This document shows, in pieces, positions 24,081 to 32,000 of a stretch of 64,000 nucleotides of DNA. A program made the position numbers and the translations under genes. This DNA comes from Albimonas donghaensis (GTDB lineage: Bacteria > Pseudomonadota > Alphaproteobacteria > Rhodobacterales > Rhodobacteraceae): assembly GCF_900106695.1 (NCBI RefSeq), contig NZ_FNMZ01000001.1:124001-188000 (forward strand), written 5' to 3'. The notes below the pieces were generated by a model. That model saw only the letters and a list, made by a program, of their open reading frames with translations. It did no database searches and had not been told where the DNA came from. Numbering within the stretch: position 1 is the stretch's first letter; every line of letters starts with the position of its first letter.

Positions 24081-25145
24081 GTGACCCCCACCATGAACAT
24101 CGCCCCCGACGGCCCGGATATCGAGACCGGCGCCTTCTCCGACGATGTGGGGGGGCCGGGCGCCCGCGCCGCGCGGGCCGGGGTCTCCAGCCCTGCCGGG
24201 GTCGGCGATGCGGAGGGGCTGAAACCCTCGATCATGGCCCGCTACGGCGTGGCGCTGCGCGGGGCGGCGACCCGGCTGTTCTCGCTCGAGACGCTGAAGC
24301 TGATGATCGCCGCCGGGGTCAGCTTCCAGAAGAACGAAGGCCCGATGCTGGCGGGCTACATCGCCTTCTCGACCCTGCTGGCGGTGTTCCCCTTCCTGAT
24401 CTTCGCGACCTCCGTGGCCGCGGCGACCATCGGGCCGAGCCAGCTCGACGCGCTGACCCAGCTGCTGTTCGAGATCGCCCCCACCGAAGTCGCCGAGTTC
24501 ATCCGCCCGGTGCTGGAGGAGGCGCTGGGCCGCCAGCGCACCGGGGTGCTGACCTTCGCGGGCCTGGGCGCGCTGTGGGTGTCCTCGAACGGGGTGGAGG
24601 CCTACCGGATCGGCTTCGACCGCGCCTATGATCCCGACAAGCCGCGCGGCTTCCTGTTCAGCCGTGTGGTGGGGCTTTTCTTCGTGGTGCTGGGCACGGC
24701 GGTGGCGCTGATCATGGGCTTCGCGGTGGTGCTGGCGCCCTTGATGATCGGGCTGCTGGAGGACATTTTCGGCCGCACCGTGCCGCTGGGGCTGGGCATT
24801 CTGCGCTACCTGCTGGCGGGCGCCGCCTTCGTCGTGTTCCTCGCGCTCATGCACCTGATCCTGCCCTCGCGCCGGCCGGGGCGCTGGCGTCGGATGTGGC
24901 CGGGCGTGCTGGCGACGGTGGCGATCTGGACCGTGGCGGCGTCGCTGTTCTCGATCTACCTGGCCAATTTCCAGTCCTACACGGTGACCTATGGCGGTCT
25001 CGCCAGCGTGATCGTGACGCTGCTGTTCTTCTATCTCTCCGGCGCCGTGATCCTGTATGGAGCGGAGATCAACGCCGCCCTCGCCCGCGCCGACCAGGCC
25101 CGCGCCGAGGGCGAGGCGGCCGAGGAGCCCGCGGCCGAGGTCTGA
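24081..25145 (+). CDS. YihY/BrkB family inner-membrane protein
   Basis: A 354-residue membrane protein of the YihY/virulence factor BrkB family, whose function is unknown (the old RNase BN label is wrong). A polar tail of about 70 residues precedes the conserved core NEGPMLAGYIAFSTLLAVFPFLIF. Six hydrophobic segments follow, and the last carries YLSGAVILYGAEINAAL, the family hallmark. I place the start at the GTG of 24081 because AGGAG lies about 10 bases before it. An in-frame ATG at 24093 is the alternative. Coding frame open to 23955 passes through a terminator hairpin and was rejected. Confidence 0.87.
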   Translation: MTPTMNIAPDGPDIETGAFSDDVGGPGARAARAGVSSPAGVGDAEGLKPSIMARYGVALRGAATRLFSLETLKLMIAAGVSFQKNEGPMLAGYIAFSTLLAVFPFLIFATSVAAATIGPSQLDALTQLLFEIAPTEVAEFIRPVLEEALGRQRTGVLTFAGLGALWVSSNGVEAYRIGFDRAYDPDKPRGFLFSRVVGLFFVVLGTAVALIMGFAVVLAPLMIGLLEDIFGRTVPLGLGILRYLLAGAAFVVFLALMHLILPSRRPGRWRRMWPGVLATVAIWTVAASLFSIYLANFQSYTVTYGGLASVIVTLLFFYLSGAVILYGAEINAALARADQARAEGEAAEEPAAEV

Positions 25146-25205
25146 GGCGGCGGTCCGAGGCCGGGCCGCGCGCATGACGCGAACAGGGGAGCTGGGGACG
25201 CATCC

Positions 25206-25691
25206 ATGGCCATGACCCGCAAGAAACGCCGCATGATCCTGATCGGCATCGGCGCCGCCTTCCTCGCCTCGGCCTCGTTGCTGGTGGGCGTGGGGATGCG
25301 CGATTCCATCGTATTCTTCCTCTCCCCCACCGAAATCACCGAGCGCGCCCCCGGCCCCGACCAGCGCCTGCGCGTGGGCGGGCTGGTGGAGGAAGGCTCG
25401 GTCGCCCCGATGGACGGAGGCGGCGTGCGCTTCGCGGTCTCGGACGGGGCGACGGTGCAGGTGGTGGAGTTCGCCGGCATCCTCCCCGATCTCTTCGCCG
25501 AGGGGCAGGGCGTGATCGCGGAGGGGCGGATGCGCGACGGGCTGTTCGTCGCCTCCGAAGTCCTGGCCAAGCATGACGAGAAATACATGCCGCGCGAGGT
25601 CGAGGCCGCGCTGAAGGAGCAGGGCGTCTACCGCATGCCCTCCGAGGACGGCGACGGCCGCGCGGTGGCCGAGCCCGGAACCGGCGGCTGA
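25206..25691 (+). CDS. ccmE: Cytochrome c maturation haem chaperone
   Basis: A 161-residue periplasmic haem chaperone anchored by one N-terminal span (about residues 12-32). CcmE binds haem covalently through a histidine and passes it to the CcmF/CcmH ligase. The haem-binding motif is visible as LAKHDEKYMP, with H123 and Y127. The OB-fold core starts at RVGGLVEEGSV. It lies 60 bases after the BrkB-type gene and 35 bases before the PhzF-like gene. ccmF and ccmH follow further downstream. ccmA-D and ccmG are not in the window. Confidence 0.95.
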   Translation: MAMTRKKRRMILIGIGAAFLASASLLVGVGMRDSIVFFLSPTEITERAPGPDQRLRVGGLVEEGSVAPMDGGGVRFAVSDGATVQVVEFAGILPDLFAEGQGVIAEGRMRDGLFVASEVLAKHDEKYMPREVEAALKEQGVYRMPSEDGDGRAVAEPGTGG

Positions 25692-25726
25692 TCCGCCCTG
25701 GACGTCCGGAACGGGAGACCAAGCTT

Positions 25727-26629
25727 GTGCCCTGTCCCTTCGACTGGGTGGACGCCTTCGCCTCGCGTCCCTTCGGCGGCAACGCCTGCGTGGTGGTCCA
25801 CGACGCGGGCGACCTGCCCGTGGAGGCCCGGATGGCGCTGGTGCGTGAGACGTCGCTGTCCGAATGCGCCTATGTCGTGCCCAGCGCGGCCGCCGACTTC
25901 GGGGCGCGCTACTACCTCGCGGGGCGGGAGATCCCGATGGCCGGCCACCCGACGGTGGCGACCGTGGTTTCGCTGGTCGCGCGCGGGCGGGTCGACGTCT
26001 CCGCCGGGCCGGCGCGCTTCACGCTCGAAGTCGGCTCCGGCGTGATGCCGATCGAGGCGGCGCGGGATGAGTCGGGCGGGATCCGGGTGACGATGACCCA
26101 GGCCGCGCCGGTATTCGGCGCGGCCCAGGACCCGGCGGAGATCGCCGGGATCTACGGGCTTTCCGCCGCGGATATCCTCGGGACCCCGCGCATCGTCTCC
26201 ACCGGCACGCCGTTCTGCGTGACGCTGCTGCGCGACCATGCGGCGCTGACCCGGGCCCGGCTCGACGCCGCGCGGCTGGACGCCTGGCGCGCGGGGCAGG
26301 GGGCGGAGACCGGGGCGGACGGGCTGATGGAGCCGTTCCTCGCCTGCCTGGGCGGGTTCACGGAAGCGGGCGACACCGCCGCCCGCCTGCTGATGGCCCC
26401 GCCCTCGCCGGCCGAGGATCCGTTCACGGGCTCGGCCACCGGCTGTCTCGGGGCCTATCTGTGGCATGAAGGGCTGATCGAGGCGCCGGCCTTCACGGCG
26501 GAGCAGGGCCACGGCATGGGCCGGCCCGGCCAGGCGAAGGTCGAGGCGCTGGGCCCGCGCGAGGCGCCGGTCGGCGTGCGCGTCGAGGGGTCGGGCGTGG
26601 TGCTGATGCGCGGCGAACTGGAGCTTTGA
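25727..26629 (+). CDS. PhzF family epimerase/isomerase
   Basis: A 300-residue protein with the diaminopimelate-epimerase-like fold. PhzF-type motifs are present: VDAFASRPFGGNACVVV at the N-terminus, a catalytic Glu in ETSLSECAYV (E46), GREIPMAGHPTVAT, and near the C-terminus EDPFTGSATGCLGAYL. Such enzymes isomerise or epimerise small carboxylates; the substrate is unknown, and phenazine production is not implied. The start is a GTG with GGGAG 10 bases upstream. It interrupts the ccmE-ccmF order usual in this group. The end of the gene runs into a 15-bp tandem repeat. Confidence 0.88.
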   Translation: MPCPFDWVDAFASRPFGGNACVVVHDAGDLPVEARMALVRETSLSECAYVVPSAAADFGARYYLAGREIPMAGHPTVATVVSLVARGRVDVSAGPARFTLEVGSGVMPIEAARDESGGIRVTMTQAAPVFGAAQDPAEIAGIYGLSAADILGTPRIVSTGTPFCVTLLRDHAALTRARLDAARLDAWRAGQGAETGADGLMEPFLACLGGFTEAGDTAARLLMAPPSPAEDPFTGSATGCLGAYLWHEGLIEAPAFTAEQGHGMGRPGQAKVEALGPREAPVGVRVEGSGVVLMRGELEL

Positions 26630-26631
26630 CC

Positions 26632-26676
26632 CCCGACCCGTGAGATCCGGGCCCGTGAGCTCCCGACCCGTGGGAC
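26632..26676 (+). repeat. 15-bp tandem repeat after the PhzF gene
   Basis: Three 15-bp units of the type CCCGACCCGTGAGAT (26632-26646, 26647-26661, 26662-26676) start 3 bases after the stop. A less exact unit can be extended back over the stop codon (GAGCTTTGACC...). Confidence 0.75.
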
Positions 26677-27227
26677 CCCGCCGCCGGCGGCCGCCGCATG
26701 TCGTGGCGAACGGCCCTGGCCGAGCGACGGGGCGGGAGGTCGACGCGGCGCGCGTGATCGCTGCGCCGCGTCTCCCCCCCCACGCCCGGCGGCCACCCCC
26801 ACGGGGCCGCCAGGCGGTCTCGTCCGCGGCGGGAAGCGCCGGTTCCGGCGGCAGCCCCCGCTGCGTTGGAATCATGTATGCCGCAGCCGGCGTGATGCTG
26901 GTGTGACAGAGCGCATACTCCGCTAACGCTTTTCCAATCAGACAAAGAACCTTTTGATTTCAGGGGGTAAGCGCGGCCGTGTCCGGGCGGCGCCAGGGCG
27001 CGAGACGCCGATGACCCGGCAGGCCCGGCCGAATCGCGCCGGGAATCGGGCGGGGCGCGGGGATGAGGTCCCTCCGCTCGGCTCCCCGAACGACGCGTCC
27101 CGCCTCCTGCGACCCTCCATCGCCCCGCCCTCACGCCCCCGCGAATTGCATCGGAAGGCCCCGCGGCGCATTCTCCGCCCCCTGCGCCCGCGCCCCACCG
27201 GCGCCGGCCGTGAACCGGAGGCCGGAC
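26677..27227. other. Long gene-free region upstream of ccmF
   Basis: About 550 bases without a supportable gene. Most is GC-rich. A distinctly AT-richer island at about 26870-26965 (containing ACGCTTTTCCAATCAGAC and AACCTTTTGATTTCAG) is the likely promoter region of ccmF. I could not fix -35/-10 boxes. Open frames across it have biased Arg/Pro/Gly composition and no family resemblance. Confidence 0.55.
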
Positions 27228-29198
27228 ATGATCGCCGAGCTTGGCCACTTCGCCCTGATCCTCGCCCTGATGGCGAGCCTCGCGCAGGCCGTCGCCCCGC
27301 TGATCGGCGCGCAGATGCGCTGGGCCGACTGGATGCGGGTCGGCGAACCCGCCGCCGGGCTCGCCTTCGTGCTGACGCTGGCCTCCTTCGCGGCGCTGAC
27401 GACGGCCTTCGTCACCTCGGATTTCTCGGTGGCGCTGGTGGCGTCAAATTCGCATTCCGCCAAGCCGATGCTCTACAAGGTCTCGGGCGTGTGGGGGAAC
27501 CACGAGGGGTCGCTGCTGCTCTGGGTGCTGATCCTGACGCTTTACGGCGCGCTGATCGCGGGGCTGGGCGGAAACCTGCCGCAGGCGCTCAAGGCGCGCA
27601 CGCTGGCGGTGCAGGGAGCGATCGGGGCGGCCTTCCTGGCCTTCCTGCTGTTCACCTCCAACCCGTTCCTGCGCCTGCCCAATCCGCCGCTGGACGGCAA
27701 TGACCTGAACCCGCTGCTGCAGGACCCGGGGCTCGCCTTCCATCCGCCGTTTCTCTACCTGGGCTATGTGGGGCTTTCGACCGCCTTCTCCTTCGCGGTC
27801 GCCGCGCTGATCGAGGGCCGGGTCGACGCCGCCTGGGCGCGCTGGGTGCGGCCCTGGGCGCTGGCCGCCTGGATGTTCCTGACCGTGGGCATCGCGCTGG
27901 GCTCCTACTGGGCCTATTACGAACTGGGCTGGGGCGGCTGGTGGTTCTGGGACCCGGTGGAGAACGCCTCCTTCATGCCGTGGCTGGCCGCCGCCGCGCT
28001 TCTGCATTGCGCCATCGTGGTGGAGAAGCGCGACACCCTGAAATCCTGGACCATCCTGCTGGCGATCATCGGGTTTTCGCTGTCGCTGCTGGGCACGTTC
28101 ATCGTGCGCTCGGGGCTGCTGACCTCGGTCCACGCCTTCGCTTCGGACCCGACGCGGGGGGTGTTCATCCTGGCCATCCTGGTGGTGGCGGTCGGCGGCT
28201 CGCTGGCGCTGTTCGCCTGGCGGGCGCCGAAGCTTTCGCCCGGCGGGGTCTTCGCCATGAGCAGTCGGGAGAGCTTCCTGGTCGCCAACAACCTGCTGTT
28301 GTCGGTGGCCTGCGCGGTGGTGCTGCTGGGCACCATGATGCCCCTGATCCGCGAGGCCTGGGACGGCGGGCGGATCTCGGTCGGGGCGCCTTTCTTCGAC
28401 CTCGCCTTCACGCCCTTCATGGTGGCGCTGGCGGTGGTGCTGCCGGTGGGCGCGATGATCCCGTGGAAGCGGGGGAAGATCGGCCGGACCCTGCGCCGGC
28501 TGTGGCCCGCGGCGGCGCTGGCCTTCGCGGTGGCGGCGCTGGTCTGGGCGCTGCAGACCGGGCGCTCTGCGCTGGCGCCGGTGGGGATCGCGCTGGCCAT
28601 CTGGATCATCGGCGGCGCGGTGATCGAGCTTGGCGCGCGCGTCGGGCGGGGCGGGCTCGGCCGGCTCGCGCGGCTGCCGCGGGCGGACTGGGGCAAGGCC
28701 ATGGCGCATTGCGGACTGGGCCTGACCATCTTCGGCATCGCCGCCCTGTCGGCCTGGGAGAGCGAGGCGATCCGCGCCCTGCGCCCCGGCGCGACGGTGG
28801 AGACGGGGGGCTACGCCTTCCGCTTCGACAGCGTGGCGCCGCTGGCGGGGCCGAACTATTCGGCGGAGCGCGGGACCTTCACCGTCTTCAAGGGCGACGC
28901 GGAGATCGGCGTGCTGAGCCCCGAGAAGCGTTTCTTCCCGGTGCAGCGGACCACGACCTCGGAGGCCGCGATCGACTCGGGCCTGCTGCGCGACCTCTAT
29001 GTGGTGCTGGGCGACCGGCAGGAGGCCGACCCGTCGGCCTATGCGGTGCGCATCTACGTGAAACCCTTCGCCAACTGGATCTGGATCGGGGCGCTGGTGA
29101 TGGCGCTGGGCGGGCTGATGTCGCTGACCGACCGCCGTTACCGCGTGGGCGCGGCGGCGCGCCGGGCGCCCTCCGCCGCGCCGGTGGCGGCGGAATGA
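27228..29198 (+). CDS. ccmF: Cytochrome c haem lyase subunit CcmF
   Basis: A 656-residue polytopic membrane protein that ligates haem to apocytochrome c with CcmH. The tryptophan-rich haem-handling motif WGGWWFWDPVENASFMPW is near residues 235-252. Upstream is the conserved KVSGVWGNHEGSLLLWVLIL. The ATG at 27228 is preceded by GGAGG. The open frame back to 27063 lacks similarity. Its stop overlaps the ccmH start by four bases (ATGA, 29195-29198). The length is typical of the family. Confidence 0.95.
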   Translation: MIAELGHFALILALMASLAQAVAPLIGAQMRWADWMRVGEPAAGLAFVLTLASFAALTTAFVTSDFSVALVASNSHSAKPMLYKVSGVWGNHEGSLLLWVLILTLYGALIAGLGGNLPQALKARTLAVQGAIGAAFLAFLLFTSNPFLRLPNPPLDGNDLNPLLQDPGLAFHPPFLYLGYVGLSTAFSFAVAALIEGRVDAAWARWVRPWALAAWMFLTVGIALGSYWAYYELGWGGWWFWDPVENASFMPWLAAAALLHCAIVVEKRDTLKSWTILLAIIGFSLSLLGTFIVRSGLLTSVHAFASDPTRGVFILAILVVAVGGSLALFAWRAPKLSPGGVFAMSSRESFLVANNLLLSVACAVVLLGTMMPLIREAWDGGRISVGAPFFDLAFTPFMVALAVVLPVGAMIPWKRGKIGRTLRRLWPAAALAFAVAALVWALQTGRSALAPVGIALAIWIIGGAVIELGARVGRGGLGRLARLPRADWGKAMAHCGLGLTIFGIAALSAWESEAIRALRPGATVETGGYAFRFDSVAPLAGPNYSAERGTFTVFKGDAEIGVLSPEKRFFPVQRTTTSEAAIDSGLLRDLYVVLGDRQEADPSAYAVRIYVKPFANWIWIGALVMALGGLMSLTDRRYRVGAAARRAPSAAPVAAE

Positions 29199-29728
29199 GC
29201 CCCCCGGTGCGCCTCCGAATGCGCCTCCAAATACGTCTGGGCGGGGCGTTCGCCGCGGCCCTGCTGGCGGTCGCGCTGGGCCTGACCCTCGCCCTCGCCC
29301 CCGCCGGCCCGGCGCTGGCCGTGCAGCCCGACGAGGTGCTGGACGACCCGGCGCTGGAGGCCCGCGCCCGCGAGATCTCGGCCGAATTGCGCTGCCTGGT
29401 CTGCCGCAACGAGAGCATCGACGATTCCAACGCCGATCTCGCCCGCGACCTGCGCCTGCTGGTGCGCGAGCGGCTGGTGGCGGGCGACAGCAATGACGAG
29501 GTCCGGACCTACATGGTGGACCGTTTCGGCGAATACGTGCTGCTCAAGCCCACCTTCTCCGTGGCCAACATGGCGTTGTGGTTCGGGGGGCCGGCGCTGC
29601 TGCTCGCCGGCGGGTGGGCCAGCTGGCGCTATGTGCGCCGCGCCCGCCCCGGGGCCGCCGCCGCCTCCGCCCCCCTGACCGAGGACGAGAACGCCCGCGT
29701 CGCCGCCCTGATGCGCGACGAGGACTGA
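29195..29728 (+). CDS. ccmH: Cytochrome c maturation thiol-redox protein CcmH
   Basis: A 177-residue periplasmic protein with an N-terminal signal/anchor (about residues 13-42), the redox motif LRCLVCRNESIDDSN (C67, C70) and a second membrane span (about 128-146, LWFGGPALLLAGGWASW). It reduces the CxxCH thiols of apocytochrome c before haem ligation. The four-base overlap with ccmF shows coupling, as in the ccl1-ccl2 pair of Rhodobacter. No CycH/CcmI-like TPR extension is present. Confidence 0.94.
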   Translation: MSPPVRLRMRLQIRLGGAFAAALLAVALGLTLALAPAGPALAVQPDEVLDDPALEARAREISAELRCLVCRNESIDDSNADLARDLRLLVRERLVAGDSNDEVRTYMVDRFGEYVLLKPTFSVANMALWFGGPALLLAGGWASWRYVRRARPGAAAASAPLTEDENARVAALMRDED

Positions 29729-29780
29729 CGGCGCCGAAGGCAGGGCCGCGGGGGCGCGATCGCGGGACGCGATCATCGGG

Positions 29781-29850
29781 CGTGATCGGGGGGGCGTGAT
29801 CGGGGGGGCGTGATCGGGGGGGCGTGATCAGGCGGGCGTGATCGGGCGGG
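29781..29850 (+). repeat. 14-bp tandem repeat between ccmH and the PaaG-like gene
   Basis: Five 14-bp units CGTGATCGGGGGGG lie at 29781-29850. The first three are identical and the last two changed by one to three bases. A degenerate unit precedes them. The array lies within 80 bases upstream of the next start codon. Confidence 0.92.
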
Positions 29851-29927
29851 CGCTCCGCCTTGCCGCTTGCGTCAGGCGCGCGTTTTCCCCAAGTGATGGG
29901 GTCTCCCGTCCCCGCCCAGGAGCCGCC

Positions 29928-30734
29928 ATGACCGCCCATGACACCCGCCTGACGACGCCCGACTACGCCACCCTGCGCGTGGCGCTGCGCGACGGGATCG
30001 CCACCGTGGCGCTGGCGCGTCCCGAGGCGCTCAACGCGCTCGACGCCCAGATGAAGATGGAGCTGATCCACGCCCTGCGCCTGGTGTCCGGCCATGCCCG
30101 CGCGGTGGTGCTGACCGGATTGGGGGAGGCGTTCTGCGCCGGGCACGCGCTGGGCGATGCGGCGGCGATCCGGGACCTCGACCTCGGCCGGACCATGCGG
30201 GAGGAGACGCGCCCCCTGCTGGAGGCGCTCGCCGCCTGTCCGCTGCCGGTGCTGGCGGCGGTGAACGGGGCCGCGGCGGGGGCCGGACTGGCGCTGGCGC
30301 TGGCCTGCGACATGGCGGTGGCGGCCGAGAGCGCGGAGTTCGCCGTCACCTCCTCGCGGCTGGGGCTGATCCCCGATGCGGGGCTGAGCTTCTGGTTGCC
30401 GCGGCTGGTGGGGCCGGCGCGGGCGCGGGGGCTGGCCATGCTGGGCGAGCCGTTGAGCGCGCGGCGCGCCGCCGACTGGGGCCTGATCTGGGAGGCGGTC
30501 CCCGACGACGCCTTCGCCGAGCGGGTCGAGGCCCGCGCCCGGGCGCTGGCCGACGGCCCCACCGCGGGGCTGCGCCTGACCCGCGACGCGCTGCGCGAGG
30601 GGCTGGAGAACGACTGGGGCGCCCACCTGGAGCGGGAGGCGGAATTGCAGGCCGAGGCCGGAACCACCCGCGATTTCCTCACCGCCGCCGTCGCCGCCGC
30701 CGAGGGCGGGACGCCGGTGTTCGAGGGCCGCTGA
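29928..30734 (+). CDS. Enoyl-CoA hydratase/isomerase family protein, PaaG-like
   Basis: A 268-residue crotonase-fold protein. The oxyanion-hole segments are FCAGHALGD and NGAAAGAGLALALACD. The two catalytic glutamates of true enoyl-CoA hydratases are replaced (A122 and S142), while Asp in GLIPDAG (D150) is kept. That pattern is typical of PaaG, the epoxyphenylacetyl-CoA isomerase, and so is the following LPRLVGPARARGLAMLG. It is therefore more likely an isomerase than a hydratase. The ATG at 29928 has AGGAG upstream. It is not next to other paa genes. In related genomes a gene of this type often follows ccmH. Confidence 0.85.
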   Translation: MTAHDTRLTTPDYATLRVALRDGIATVALARPEALNALDAQMKMELIHALRLVSGHARAVVLTGLGEAFCAGHALGDAAAIRDLDLGRTMREETRPLLEALAACPLPVLAAVNGAAAGAGLALALACDMAVAAESAEFAVTSSRLGLIPDAGLSFWLPRLVGPARARGLAMLGEPLSARRAADWGLIWEAVPDDAFAERVEARARALADGPTAGLRLTRDALREGLENDWGAHLEREAELQAEAGTTRDFLTAAVAAAEGGTPVFEGR

Positions 30735-30750
30735 GGGCGGAGAGGGGAGG

Positions 30751-30785
30751 CCGGGGCTCGGGGGCGTCGAGCCCCCTCGCCCCGG
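30751..30785 (+). terminator. Terminator-like hairpin after the PaaG-like gene
   Basis: 15-base arms (30751-30765 and 30771-30785) with one 2-base mismatch and loop GTCGA lie 17 bases after the stop. The inner 17-mer GGGGGCGTCGAGCCCCC also occurs inside dnaE2 at 36501-36517. Confidence 0.6.
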
Positions 30786-30891
30786 CGCCGGCTTCGCCGT
30801 CGGGCGCCTGGCGGGACGCGGAGCGCGGCGGGAACACGTGCTCTGGAAATGAGAACAAAACGGGAATATCCTGCGGGGCCGAGATGGAGAC

Positions 30892-31953
30892 TCAGCCCTT
30901 GAACACGGTGTCCCGATGCCAGCGCAGATAGACCGGGTGCGGACGGGCGGCGGCGGCCTGCGGCGCGATCAGCCGGCGGTCGGCGACCAGCAGCGCCTCC
31001 GCCCCGGGCGGCAGCCGGTCGCGGGCGGTGAGGATGCTCAGGTCGTCGTCGATCGAGATCAATCCCCGGTCGAACATCCAGTGCGCCGTGCCCGACAGGG
31101 CGACCCCGTTGCGCAGGGCGTCGGGGCCGTCGGCCTCGACCGCGCGGATATGGGCGGCCTGCACCTCCGGGCGCCCGCCGCCGTTGACGATGCGCAGGCC
31201 GGTCACGGCGCAGGTCTCGCGGTAGGCGGCTTTCACCTGCCGGGCGAAGGCGGCGTCGCGCAGGCGGCGCGCGGTCAGGCGCTCGACCAGCGGGCGGGGG
31301 GAGAATTGGGCGGGGGGCTCGGCGGCCTCCAGCGCCTCCGCGTCGGGAAAGGCGCCCCAGCGGCGGCGGGCGGGGGGCGGCGCGGAGGCCTGGTTCCCGG
31401 CCCCGTCCAGCAGCCCGTCCCGCCTCTCGTCCAGCACCTCGTCGCGCCTCTCGTCCTGCATCCAATCCTCGGCGCCCAGCTCATCGCGGACCCCGGCGAG
31501 GCCGGCGGCGACGATCGCCTCGAACTCCGCGTCCGGCAGGCTGCGCATGGCGCGCCCGAAGGCGCCCTTGTTGGTCGATCCGTCCGCCTTGCGCAGGGCG
31601 CTTTCCATGTAGAGATCGCCGCCATCCGCCCCGCCCCAACCCCCGTCCGCGGCGAGGCGGAACGGGACCGGCGTGGGAAAGGGCAGATACATCCCCGGCG
31701 TCATGCGGGCGTAGAAATGGTCGGCCCGGGCGGGGTCGCGGATCACGTCGCGCACCTGCGCCACGGCGAAATAGACCTGCCGCCCGCCCGCCCGGTCGCT
31801 GCCCGCCGCCACCCGCCGCGGCTCGTAATAGACGATCCAGTCGCCCACCGCCCGCTCCGCCACCGCCAGATAGGTGCGGGGGAAGTGGTAATGCGTCTCC
31901 GGCAGATCGTCGTAGATCGAGCCGTCCGCGTGGGTGAACACCGCCTTGACCAT
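30892..31953 (-). CDS. HNH endonuclease
   Basis: A 353-residue predicted nuclease. The C-terminal HNH domain is clear: CAVTGLRIVNGGGRPEVQAA, then AHIRAVEADGPDALRNGVAL and GTAHWMFDRGLISI. These supply the His/Asn/His metal-site residues and resemble the COG3440 predicted restriction-endonuclease group. The N-terminal 130 residues form a separate domain (FPRTYLAVAERAVGDWIVYYEPRR), perhaps for DNA or base recognition. A charged, probably disordered linker with repeated DERRD segments lies near residues 165-185. No methylase partner is next to it, so a restriction role is only a possibility. It is divergent from dnaE2 with 44-47 bases between the starts. Confidence 0.85.
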   Translation of the reverse strand: MVKAVFTHADGSIYDDLPETHYHFPRTYLAVAERAVGDWIVYYEPRRVAAGSDRAGGRQVYFAVAQVRDVIRDPARADHFYARMTPGMYLPFPTPVPFRLAADGGWGGADGGDLYMESALRKADGSTNKGAFGRAMRSLPDAEFEAIVAAGLAGVRDELGAEDWMQDERRDEVLDERRDGLLDGAGNQASAPPPARRRWGAFPDAEALEAAEPPAQFSPRPLVERLTARRLRDAAFARQVKAAYRETCAVTGLRIVNGGGRPEVQAAHIRAVEADGPDALRNGVALSGTAHWMFDRGLISIDDDLSILTARDRLPPGAEALLVADRRLIAPQAAAARPHPVYLRWHRDTVFKG

Positions 31954-32000
31954 GCGGCCAGGCTATCCCTGTTCCATCCCGGCACGCCAGGGCCCGCGTG

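Noticed and set aside
31954-32000. LexA-type SOS box (GTTC-N7-GTTC or GAAC-N7-GAAC) in front of dnaE2
   Set aside because: GTTC at 31971 and GAAC at 31935 are present, but neither has a partner at the right spacing. Any SOS control would have to come from elsewhere.
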